From Armatimonadota bacterium (lineage in GTDB: Bacteria; Armatimonadota; UBA5829; DTJY01): a stretch of DNA of 64,000 nt. The stretch covers positions 100,765-164,764 of the forward strand of contig JARYMF010000008.1 of the NCBI GenBank assembly GCA_029907255.1, in the 5' to 3' direction. Below the pieces are notes generated by a model that saw nothing but the letters and a program-made list of their open reading frames with translations, was not told the DNA's origin and did not search any database. The translations under genes and the position numbers were made by a program. Positions 54,307-61,278 of the stretch are shown here, one piece after another; position 1 is the first letter of the stretch; every line of letters begins with the position of its first letter.

Positions 54307-55980
54307 TTAGTCGTCCACAAGCTCTCCTTCAAACATATCGAGCACACTGCGGAGTGTTTCGTTGTCATCAGTAGCTGCAGCTGGCTCTTGGAATGGGTCC
54401 GGCAGGTCTTCCTCTTCCTCTGGCTTTGGGATTGTCCGCCGAGGAGCCGCTTGTTCGGACGCTGTCTCGCAAATTATCGGAATGTTCGGTGTCCCAAAAA
54501 CTCGTTCAAAAGCCATTTGGAACACACGCCGTTTTGATGGAATGTCAGGCTTCTCCTTCTCGTTCATTATTAATACGCAGTGCCCTTCGTGTTTAAAGTG
54601 CAAGACAAGAGCATTTCCACGTATCGCTACCGGTTTGCTTTCACTGAAGAGGACGTGCGCCGGCAGACTTATGCTCCGAATGTGTTGGAGAACCTGGTTC
54701 CATTTTTCCAATATTGTATCAAATTCTGGTATTTTTTTCTCGTCGGTTGCTTGTTTTGCCGAAGATACAGGTCTTGCTTGTCGAATTTCAAGCTGAGCCG
54801 ATGTTGGCTTTTCACGCCTATCGGGCTGTGATGCCGTTTGGGTGGATGGTTCGCTCGGCGCAGGGACAGGAACAGCTATTCTAGCTTGCTGAGGATTGGC
54901 GATTCTGATTGCTTTTAGAAAAGCCATCTCGGTGATGAGACGGTGCTGGTCGCTTAAGCGGGCTTCACGCTCGGCTTCTGAGAATGTCTCCACAAGGCTT
55001 ATCAATTCGGGCTTTTTGAATTTTGCTGCTTGCTGAGCCAACTTTTCTGATGCTTCCTTGCTTGTGCCGAGCACATACTGGTCCTTTGTTACTGAAGCGA
55101 ATAGAAGGTTTCGAAAGTGCTCAGCAAGAGAGCGGAGAAGTTGGCGCAGGTCTTTTCCAGATGCCACTGCCTCCGCTGCCATTTCGAATGCCCCAGGCTC
55201 ATCTCCTTCGGCGATGACATCGGCCATTCGGAATAGGAAATCTTGGGTAACCGTGCCAAGAACTTTGTAGACGTCATCTACTCGGAGCTCGCCATCCGTA
55301 TAGGCAAGCACTTGTTCCATTAGGCTTAATCCATCTCGCCACGAACCATCTGCATTTAGGGCAATCAGGTCAAGGGCTGCATCTTCAGCTTTGATGCCTT
55401 CGCTATTTGCTACATAAGCAAGCCGAGCTCGGATATCTGCAATTGACCCGCGTCGGAAGTCAAATTGCTGACATCTAGATCTGATGGTAATCGGTATTTT
55501 ATGGGGCTCGGTAGTCGCAAGGACAAAAATGACATAGGATGGAGGCTCTTCTAATGTTTTAAGGAATGCATCTTTTGCGTCACCTGAAAGCTGGTGTGCC
55601 TCATCGATGATAAAAACCTTGTAGCGAAGAGCCATCGGAGGAAATTTTACGTTCTCGCGAATCTTTGCAACATCGTCAACTCCACGATTGGAAGCAGCAT
55701 CCATCTCGATAATATCGATTGCTGTTCCCTCATTTATGCTTTTGCATGCGGCACATTCGTTGCAAGGATTTGGAGTTGGTCCCTTCTCACAATTGAGAGC
55801 CTTGGCAAGCAGGCGAGCTGTTGTGGTCTTCCCAGTGCCCCTTGTCCCGCAAAATAAATATGCGTGTCCAATCTTCCCGAGTTTGATGGCGTTCTGAAGG
55901 GTCCTGGTAATGTGCTCCTGCCCCATTACCTCTTCGAAAGTTTGCGACCTGTATTTTCTATAGAGTGAGACGTATGCCAT
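54307..55980 (-). CDS. dnaX: DNA polymerase III subunit gamma/tau
   Basis: A 557-residue clamp-loader ATPase. From MAYVSLYRKYRSQTFEEVMGQEHI it has the Walker A GTRGTGKTTTARLLAKAL, the zinc module NCEKGPTPNPCNECAACKSI, Walker B VFIIDEAHQLS and the sensor SRCQQFDFRR. A Pro/Gln-rich linker leads to a tau-type C-terminal region ending in acidic residues. The start at 55980 is set by the family N-terminus; the longer frame to 56079 runs into the SRP RNA. No strong ribosome site is seen. Head of the dnaX-ebfC-recR-por-pdx block. Confidence 0.95.
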   Translation of the reverse strand: MAYVSLYRKYRSQTFEEVMGQEHITRTLQNAIKLGKIGHAYLFCGTRGTGKTTTARLLAKALNCEKGPTPNPCNECAACKSINEGTAIDIIEMDAASNRGVDDVAKIRENVKFPPMALRYKVFIIDEAHQLSGDAKDAFLKTLEEPPSYVIFVLATTEPHKIPITIRSRCQQFDFRRGSIADIRARLAYVANSEGIKAEDAALDLIALNADGSWRDGLSLMEQVLAYTDGELRVDDVYKVLGTVTQDFLFRMADVIAEGDEPGAFEMAAEAVASGKDLRQLLRSLAEHFRNLLFASVTKDQYVLGTSKEASEKLAQQAAKFKKPELISLVETFSEAEREARLSDQHRLITEMAFLKAIRIANPQQARIAVPVPAPSEPSTQTASQPDRREKPTSAQLEIRQARPVSSAKQATDEKKIPEFDTILEKWNQVLQHIRSISLPAHVLFSESKPVAIRGNALVLHFKHEGHCVLIMNEKEKPDIPSKRRVFQMAFERVFGTPNIPIICETASEQAAPRRTIPKPEEEEDLPDPFQEPAAATDDNETLRSVLDMFEGELVDD

Positions 55981-55993
55981 GTTTCTTAGTTGA

Positions 55994-56028
55994 CACGAAA
56001 ATAGCAGTATCCTTGTTGGGGATACTGC
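55994..56028 (-). terminator. Intrinsic terminator of the SRP RNA gene
   Basis: On the minus strand, GCAGTATCC (56028-56020) pairs with GGATACTGC (56012-56004) and is followed by TATTTT. It lies about 20 nt after the SRP RNA 3' end and just before dnaX. Confidence 0.85.
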
Positions 56029-56047
56029 AAAGCAAATTACCAAACTT

Positions 56048-56325
56048 GTTTGATCGTGCACCTGCTTTCGATAAGGCACCCCAAGTGATACCGCACGTAG
56101 CCAACTCCGGCCAGGAAACCCTGCGGCACACGGGCGAACTTACTTACCGCTGCTTCCTTCCGGACCTGACGGGGTTCATAAGCCGGCCGTTGCGCAGGAC
56201 CCGGCCATCAACGCCGCTTGCGGCGGCCGAACCTCAAAGTGCCAGACCTCGAGCAGGAATTCGACCCCGCTATAGCGGATTGCGGGTACAGGGCACCGCT
56301 AGCTCCCCGTCTAGCACGATCAAAC
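56048..56325 (-). ncRNA. ffs: Signal recognition particle RNA, large bacterial form
   Basis: On the minus strand the conserved domain IV is plain (GTCAGGTCCGGAAGGAAG, then CAGCGGTAAG). The ends pair perfectly: GTTTGATCGTGC at 56325-56314 with GCACGATCAAAC at 56059-56048. The roughly 278-nt length means it includes an Alu domain, like the Bacillus scRNA and unlike the short 4.5S RNA. It binds Ffh and targets nascent membrane proteins to the translocon. A TATAAT (56340-56335) upstream and a terminator downstream make it an independent unit. Confidence 0.95.
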
Positions 56326-56334
56326 ACTTTAATA

Positions 56335-56340
56335 ATTATA
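56335..56340 (-). promoter_or_regulatory. -10 box of the SRP RNA gene
   Basis: A perfect TATAAT on the minus strand ends 10 nt before the SRP RNA 5' end. The -35 region (TGGTAA at the right spacing) is weak. Confidence 0.6.
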
Positions 56341-56368
56341 CCAGGTCGTTCTTAATATTACCAGCCTG

Positions 56369-57580
56369 CTAGATTATATCTTCGCGCTTTAGGATAATGA
56401 CTTTCTTTATTTTTCGGAGGCCCTTGACCGAGTTGTCGGGGTAATTCTTTACAACAATTCCTTCGCCGCTCCAACCTACTATGTCTTGTATATCGCGTGC
56501 GGCGTTGCGTGGATTGAAGAAAATGCTAAGTTTGTATTTACTGGCTTTTAGCGGATATTGCTTTGGGTCTTTGCTTAAGTCATATTCGCGCGAGAATTTT
56601 CCGCCACGCACGACTATGCCGTGGATTCCGGTGTCGTAAACAAGGGTTTGGTTTGGATCAACTTGCCAGCTTGCCTCTTCTAGGGTTGGTTCTTTGTAGC
56701 CGAAATCGGTTAACGTGACTTCCACTCGTGCGCCATCCGGGAGGTTCGTGTGCCCGCTTATGAGAAACTGTTTGGGGCCAAGCCGCCGGAATGTCGCCTC
56801 AAAGTTTACAGCTAATGGATGGTTGGCTAGCTTGCTGCGCTCCATTTGTTGGATTACTATTCTATCGTAGTTCCTCTTTGAAATAGCTAGATCATACGAT
56901 GCGTCAGGGTCGTTTGGATTTTTTTTAAGCCTGCGCTTGGCGTCGGCTATGCAATGCTTCCATTGAGCAATGCTTTCATCTATCCTTCCGGCCCTTTCAA
57001 GTGCGTGCGCCACGCATCTTTGGACGCGCCCGGGTGCCCCGCGTTCCTGCGCTTGCTTTAGCCAATATGCCGCTTCGTCATAGTTGAGAACTTTCAAAAA
57101 GTACATCGTAAAGCCCATTTCGAAATAAAGATCCCAGAGCTCGGAATTGTTTTGAATTCCTTCAAGCAAGAACTTCATACCGGGGTAAAGATATCTTCTA
57201 TCTGCACGCTCTTCAAAATCTACAAAGTTATAAGCCAAGTGCCATGCCCCAACCGAATATACAACAAGCTGATGAGGGTCAAGCCAGGTAATCATTCGGC
57301 TAAGTGGAACAATTGCATCATAATTGCCAGTATGAAAGAAGTCATTCGCGCGAACCCAAAGGAGTCCTGCTACGACTTCGCGGAAGCCAATAACCGTTCC
57401 GAATACAAATTGGCTTGGAAGAACAACGGGGTTCGACCCAAATTCGGTAACTACGGAAGCAACACCCCGACCAGGTTGGAATTGTGCACGTTGGGGGTCT
57501 ATGACCATTTGCAGCTTAACGATTACAGGCAGAAGTATGATGACAATGCATATGAGGATGATTTTAGTGCTTGGCTTCAC
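56369..57580 (-). CDS. Membrane-anchored TPR-like protein
   Basis: A 403-residue protein with one N-terminal transmembrane segment (TKIILICIVIILLPVIVKL). A helical region with TPR-like repeats follows (e.g. LNYDEAAYWLKQAQERGAPG, AGRIDESIAQWKHCIADAKRRL), then a C-terminal beta-rich part. The hydrophobic segment FVFGTVIGFREVVAGLLWVRANDFF followed by helical repeats is typical of hypothetical proteins next to ABC-2 exporters. The start is probably GTG 57580, 12 nt after GGAGG; the frame is open to TTG 57607 inside the permease gene. It is the last gene of the ABC-2 operon and may be an accessory subunit. Confidence 0.65.
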   Translation of the reverse strand: MKPSTKIILICIVIILLPVIVKLQMVIDPQRAQFQPGRGVASVVTEFGSNPVVLPSQFVFGTVIGFREVVAGLLWVRANDFFHTGNYDAIVPLSRMITWLDPHQLVVYSVGAWHLAYNFVDFEERADRRYLYPGMKFLLEGIQNNSELWDLYFEMGFTMYFLKVLNYDEAAYWLKQAQERGAPGRVQRCVAHALERAGRIDESIAQWKHCIADAKRRLKKNPNDPDASYDLAISKRNYDRIVIQQMERSKLANHPLAVNFEATFRRLGPKQFLISGHTNLPDGARVEVTLTDFGYKEPTLEEASWQVDPNQTLVYDTGIHGIVVRGGKFSREYDLSKDPKQYPLKASKYKLSIFFNPRNAARDIQDIVGWSGEGIVVKNYPDNSVKGLRKIKKVIILKREDII

Positions 57581-57587
57581 TTGGTCA

Positions 57588-58364
57588 TCACACCTCCCGC
57601 CTCTCAAAAAGTAGTATGGCGATTATTAATACAACCGAGGCATATACGATTGCATATAAAATGTTTTCAACATAGTACGTTAGTTCGTTTTTTATTACTA
57701 CTTCTGGGTGGATTAAAGGATTTTGGGTGAAGAAGTTTGCAAAGTTCGGCACTACGTAATGCAGAAAGGCGAAGAACCATCTCACGATTAACGCTTTCTC
57801 AGGTAGTCTGCTCAGGGAGAGTGTTACTGAGGAAAGACTGCCAATTATATACATCGCCGATGTTAGGAAAAAGTTTACGACAGGGGTTGTGAAAACGGAA
57901 AACAGAATCGCCAACGATGTTAGGAGAAATACCTGGAAGAATATCATAAGAATGCCTTTGAGCAATGCCCATTCTACATGCCATCCCATCTTCCAGGCGA
58001 CCATCGCCATAAAGACGACAGTCATCAATGACAAGTTTACCAAAAGCGTCAAAACACCGCCGACGAATTTTCCCAACAAGAACTCATGCCGCTTAACAGG
58101 CTTTGACAAAATCGTGTAAATAGTGCGCTTGTCTATCTCCGACGGAATCAGATTGATGCCCATGACGACGGCGATAAACATGCCAGCGATGGCGATAACG
58201 CCTAGTCCCATGCTCTTTATGATTATCATCTCTTCGCGCTCGGAGAAAAACGCGAATGATACCGAGAAAGCGATTAGGGCAATGGCCACCAGTAAGAATA
58301 TGTTTAGGATCTTTTTTCTCCATGCTTCTCCAAATGTGGCCTTTGCAATAACCATTATGCTCAT
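57588..58364 (-). CDS. ABC-2 type transporter permease
   Basis: A 258-residue inner-membrane permease with about six transmembrane helices. These include the N-terminal ILNIFLLVAIALIAFSVSFAFF and later VFLLTSLAILFSVFTTPVVNFFLTSAMYIIG-type segments. The NosY/ABC-2 feature KRTIYTILSKPVKRHEFLLGKF is also present. Together with the ATPase encoded upstream (ATGA overlap at 58361-58364) it forms an exporter of unknown substrate. Confidence 0.88.
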   Translation of the reverse strand: MSIMVIAKATFGEAWRKKILNIFLLVAIALIAFSVSFAFFSEREEMIIIKSMGLGVIAIAGMFIAVVMGINLIPSEIDKRTIYTILSKPVKRHEFLLGKFVGGVLTLLVNLSLMTVVFMAMVAWKMGWHVEWALLKGILMIFFQVFLLTSLAILFSVFTTPVVNFFLTSAMYIIGSLSSVTLSLSRLPEKALIVRWFFAFLHYVVPNFANFFTQNPLIHPEVVIKNELTYYVENILYAIVYASVVLIIAILLFERREV

Positions 58365-59287
58365 CTGCGTTCCTCCCTGATTGTTTCGACGAAAAGGTCT
58401 TCAAGAGTCCTACGCTGCGGAATTACGGAGATTATCCGACCATTCATTTGCCGAATCATGTCTATGGCGTCGTCAACTTTCGGCCCTGCTTCTTCATGTA
58501 CAACTATCGAACCATTGTTAGTTTGCAAAGTCGGATATGCCTCGCGTAGCTTTGCGAGTGCTTGCTCGCCTAATCCTTGAGCAGTAATTTCTACTTTCCC
58601 ATGGGCTAGAAGGTCTTTAAGATATCCGATTTTGAGCAACCTGCCTCTGTTTAGTATTGAGATGCGATCGCAGACCATCTCGACATCTGAGAGCTGGTGC
58701 GAGCTTAGGAAGACTGTCTTTCCTTGTTCTTTAAGTTTCAAAATCAGGTCTCGGATGTCCATATGTGCAATTGGGTCAAGACCTGATGTAGGCTCGTCAA
58801 AGAAGAGTAGCTTGGGGTCATTTACAAGTGCTTGGGCTATACCAATTCTTTGAAGCATGCCTTTTGAATATTGGCTTAAGGGTTTGAACCTATCTGCGTA
58901 AAGCCCTACTGTTTTGAGGAGTTCTTCAACCCGGCGTTTTCGCGTATCAGCATCGAGGCCGAATAACCTGCCATAGAAGTCGAGAACCTCTTGCCCCGTC
59001 ATGTATTCGTAGAAATAGGGGCTCTCCGGCAGGTAGCTTATTTCTTTTTTTGTCTCAATATCTCCTGCAGGCTTTCCTAGTACGAATGCTTGCCCGGCTG
59101 TAGGGTACGTGAGACCAAGAAGCATTTTGATTGTAGTTGTCTTTCCTGCGCCATTGGGGCCTAGAAAGCCAAATATTTCGCCTTCGTAAACCTCTAGGTT
59201 TAAGTTTTCAACTGCGTTGACAAGGCGTTTTGGCATATAAAGGCGGTAGGTTTTGGTGTAGCCCTCAATTTTGATTGCAACTCCCAT
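58361..59287 (-). CDS. ABC transporter ATP-binding protein (ABC-2 exporter type)
   Basis: A 308-residue ATPase with Walker A FLGPNGAGKTTTIKML, Q-loop YLPESPYFYEYMTG, signature YSKGMLQRIGIAQAL, Walker B LLFFDEPTSGLDP and H-loop FLSSHQL. The C-terminal extension of about 90 residues is typical of ABC-2 exporters. It powers the permease encoded next. GGAGG (59294-59298 on plus) is 6 nt from the ATG. A consensus promoter at 59340-59368 starts the mRNA with a 5'-terminal hairpin. Confidence 0.95.
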   Translation of the reverse strand: MGVAIKIEGYTKTYRLYMPKRLVNAVENLNLEVYEGEIFGFLGPNGAGKTTTIKMLLGLTYPTAGQAFVLGKPAGDIETKKEISYLPESPYFYEYMTGQEVLDFYGRLFGLDADTRKRRVEELLKTVGLYADRFKPLSQYSKGMLQRIGIAQALVNDPKLLFFDEPTSGLDPIAHMDIRDLILKLKEQGKTVFLSSHQLSDVEMVCDRISILNRGRLLKIGYLKDLLAHGKVEITAQGLGEQALAKLREAYPTLQTNNGSIVVHEEAGPKVDDAIDMIRQMNGRIISVIPQRRTLEDLFVETIREERR

Positions 59288-59314
59288 GCATTACCTCCGA
59301 GTGGTTCCATAAAA

Positions 59315-59334
59315 ACGGCAGCGAATGCTGCCGT
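59315..59334 (-). other. 5'-terminal mRNA hairpin of the ABC-2 operon
   Basis: On the minus strand ACGGCAGC pairs with GCTGCCGT (8 bp, loop ATTC) and a short U-run follows. The predicted transcription start is at the foot of this stem, so it would cap the mRNA 5' end 27 nt before the start codon. Confidence 0.6.
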
Positions 59335-59339
59335 GGCTC

Positions 59340-59368
59340 AGTATACAGAAGAGCTGATATAGTGTCAA
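59340..59368 (-). promoter_or_regulatory. Consensus sigma-70 promoter of the ABC-2 operon
   Basis: On the minus strand, TTGACA (59368-59363), a 17-bp spacer and TATACT (59345-59340). Between 59369 and 59657 I see no gene. Confidence 0.8.
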
Positions 59369-59657
59369 GGCAAGTGGCGCCCTTGTATATAGCAGCTACC
59401 CCTTGGTTTTTCACTAGCGTTAGTTTAAGCTCTAGTATTACTACGGAATTTAATCACACTAGGTTCCTAAGTGGCGTTTTGGTGCTGCTGATAGACGATG
59501 TTGAAGCTGTTGGGTTATCGGTGACGCATAGCAACAAAGCAAACTTGGCTAGGGGTGGCTATTATTGAAAAAAATATATTTCATCATTTCAGGGCACGTT
59601 TAGATATTTTAAGACTTTCTTGTGAAATCTTACCGTTTATGCTTCCTGCAATTATAG

Positions 59658-59686
59658 TTGACAAATGAAGCAAAGGCAGGTATAAT
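59658..59686 (+). promoter_or_regulatory. Perfect-consensus sigma-70 promoter
   Basis: TTGACA (59658-59663), exactly 17 bp, TATAAT (59681-59686). It is the best promoter in the window and drives the small unit at 59693-59909. Confidence 0.88.
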
Positions 59687-59692
59687 TAAGCT

Positions 59693-59909
59693 AGAAAGTC
59701 GCAAAGGAGCTTTTCGCGTGCAGTTTGGAGTTCACAACCAAACCAATTATTGTTTAGTAAAAGAAGGTGTGGTTTGCACCAGCGCAATCAGCGGCATTCG
59801 AAGCCGCCGATTGAAGCTTGTCGAGGACAATTTGTCGAAATACCGTAAATCAGTCCTTGAGTATGTCTGCACGTGAACCCGCTTGTGCTATGCATTAAGC
59901 GGGTTTTTT
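59693..59909 (+). ncRNA. Possible structured non-coding RNA (alternative to the small ORF)
   Basis: The transcript from the perfect promoter to the terminator is about 217 nt. CGCGTGCAG (59715-59723) can pair with CTGCACGTG (59867-59875, one G-U). This closes a domain with a strong central hairpin (59785-59813, GCGGC/GCCGC core) and a TTGTC/GACAA hairpin (59818-59830). A hairpin with a central position is reminiscent of 6S-like RNAs, but I cannot match a known family. A small ORF lies in the same stretch; either or both may be real. Confidence 0.4.
59718..59876 (+). CDS. Possible 52-residue small protein
   Basis: A GTG-started frame of 52 codons with AAAGGAG (59703-59709) 8 nt upstream, driven by a perfect promoter and ending at a terminator. 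The product is basic, soluble and has three Cys (NYCLVKEGVVC, YVCT end); it matches no family I know. The GTG and TGA codons both fall in a predicted closing stem, so it may instead be a structured RNA. Confidence 0.4.
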   Translation: MQFGVHNQTNYCLVKEGVVCTSAISGIRSRRLKLVEDNLSKYRKSVLEYVCT

Positions 59910-59910
59910 C
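59876..59910 (+). terminator. Intrinsic terminator of the small unit
   Basis: AACCCGCTT (59876-59884) pairs with AAGCGGGTT (59897-59905) and TTTT follows. Confidence 0.9.
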
Positions 59911-59959
59911 GTTTGAAAGTTCCTGTTGGCTTTTCAAGCAATTGAATGGAATAGCAGCT

Positions 59960-60493
59960 ATGAGTCACGAGGTATTAGTTCTAAATAATGATTATGAGCC
60001 GCTGAATGTTTGTAACCTAAGGCGGGCGATTGTTCTTGTTTACCTTGGGAAAGCTGAGGTTCTTCACACGAACTCGAAGGTTATAACAACTCTCAACGGA
60101 TCGTTTGACTCGCCGACCGTGGTCAAGCTGCGCTATCATGTGAAGCGTCCTATACCTGAGCTCAAATTATCGCGAAGAAGTATTTTCGCTCGTGACAACT
60201 ATACCTGTCAGTATTGCGGTCAACAGTCCCATGACCTTACGCTCGACCATGTGATTCCAAAACGACTTGGTGGCAAGTCTACGTGGGAGAACCTCGTCTG
60301 CTGTTGTCGGAAGTGCAATAGCAAGAAGGGCGACAAAACTCTTAAGGAAGCTAATATGACACTTATCCGACAGCCGCGTCGACCAAGGTATGTGCCATTT
60401 ATAAGCATGACTAAATATCTTGAAGGTGCGCGGAACGAGCATTGGCGTATGTATCTGCCAATCTTTGGCGATCTGCCCGAAGCGGCCTCTTAG
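59960..60493 (+). CDS. HNH endonuclease family protein
   Basis: A 177-residue protein starting with HEVLVLNNDYEPLNVCNLRRAI, a front end common to a widespread bacterial HNH family. The HNH domain covers about residues 72-130: CQYC (83-86), LDHVIPKRLGG (catalytic His97 in the DH pair), ENLVCCCRKCN (Asn111, Cys116, Cys119). The zinc Cys pairs and catalytic residues are complete, so it should be an active nuclease. Its role is unknown; the family is chromosomal and not tied to a restriction system. The ATG at 59960 fits the family N-terminus. Confidence 0.87.
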   Translation: MSHEVLVLNNDYEPLNVCNLRRAIVLVYLGKAEVLHTNSKVITTLNGSFDSPTVVKLRYHVKRPIPELKLSRRSIFARDNYTCQYCGQQSHDLTLDHVIPKRLGGKSTWENLVCCCRKCNSKKGDKTLKEANMTLIRQPRRPRYVPFISMTKYLEGARNEHWRMYLPIFGDLPEAAS

Positions 60494-60523
60494 CAAAAAG
60501 TGTGAAATTTCAATATGGCAACG

Positions 60524-60552
60524 TTGACTGTCCCCTCAATAAATGTTAAAAT
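60524..60552 (+). promoter_or_regulatory. Promoter of the tRNA-Met gene
   Basis: TTGACT (60524-60529), 17 bp, TAAAAT (60547-60552), 10 nt before the tRNA. Confidence 0.7.
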
Positions 60553-60562
60553 TCTAACGTAA

Positions 60563-60639
60563 GGCGGAGTACCTCAGTTGGTTAGAGGAACCGGCTCATA
60601 CCCGGTGCGTCGGCGGTTCGAGTCCGCCCTCCGCTACCA
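60563..60639 (+). tRNA. tRNA-Met (CAT anticodon), elongator type
   Basis: A 77-nt cloverleaf including encoded CCA. The acceptor stem is GGCGGAG/CTCCGCT with a G-U first pair, the D arm CCTC/GAGG, the anticodon stem ACCGG/CCGGT with loop CTCATAC, and the T arm GGCGG/CCGCC with TTCGAGT. The absence of a C-A first pair argues against an initiator. A lysidine-modified tRNA-Ile cannot be fully excluded. Confidence 0.95.
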
Positions 60640-60646
60640 AGATTCC

Positions 60647-60672
60647 AAAGCCCGCTTTAGCGGGCTTTCTTG
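60647..60672 (+). terminator. Terminator after tRNA-Met
   Basis: AAAGCCCGCT (60647-60656) pairs with AGCGGGCTTT (60659-60668), then CTT. Confidence 0.8.
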
Positions 60673-60762
60673 CTTTATAGGTTGTCAATGTAATCCTTTT
60701 GCGCGGTGGATAGTACCTAGGTAGCTGGAGTTTCGACGCCAGTTTATCCTCAATGTGGAGCT

Positions 60763-61278
60763 TTAAGGTGCAAGTGATTCGATTTTCCAGGTTGTCGTCA
60801 GCGTATGAGTGCCCGCGAGAATATTGCTACCAGGCGCCGCAAGCGTCCAAGTAATGGCTACACTGCCGGATGTAGCATCCGCATTTCCCTGAAATACTGG
60901 GGTGAATGACGATGAGCTCAGAGTGCCGGAAAAACCTGTTCCATTAACCGCCGAGCTGGTTGTCCAGCTTATTTTTGATGCAGGTATGTATTCACCGCCT
61001 TCAGCTGGACGAGTGAAATTCACTGAATTGGCTTGTATACTCATGCGAATTCCACAGCCTGGTGTAAGGATTGCATCACTAAATTCGGCAATAGTTGGAT
61101 TTGGAGTACCAATTGTAGGAAGTTCAGCATTCATAACTAAAAAACTTATAGAAGCTGGTAGAGTTATGTTGACACTGTCGCCGTTAACGCTCCCTAGCAT
61201 GATTATGTTCAGCACAAGGCTTAGCATAACGGAAATTTGTATTATGGTTGGTTTTTGACAGGAACAAATGCTAATCAT
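60763..61278 (-). CDS. Small exported beta-rich protein (pilin-subunit-like, tentative)
   Basis: A 171-residue exported protein. A hydrophobic N-terminus (SVMLSLVLNIIMLGSVNG) precedes a mature part of alternating Thr/Ser/Asn-rich strands (VNITLPASISFLVMN, GFSGTLSSSSFTPVFQGNA, GSVAITWTLAAPG, GTHTLTTTWKIESLAP). The overall look is that of Ig-like fimbrial or spore-coat-U-type subunits, but I cannot place it in a family. It starts on the last base of the preceding stop codon (TAATG; an ATG at 61296 is possible), so it is coupled to the large barrel-like gene. The pilin role is inferred from neighbours. Confidence 0.55.
   Translation of the reverse strand: MISICSCQKPTIIQISVMLSLVLNIIMLGSVNGDSVNITLPASISFLVMNAELPTIGTPNPTIAEFSDAILTPGCGIRMSIQANSVNFTRPAEGGEYIPASKISWTTSSAVNGTGFSGTLSSSSFTPVFQGNADATSGSVAITWTLAAPGSNILAGTHTLTTTWKIESLAP

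Noticed and set aside
55980..56372. ORFs across the SRP RNA region on both strands
   Set aside because: The sequence is the SRP RNA with its terminator; the open frames have no protein features.
59275..59568. 97-residue plus-strand ORF in the gap after the ABC ATPase gene
   Set aside because: It crosses the ABC promoter and hairpin and has no ribosome site or recognisable motif.
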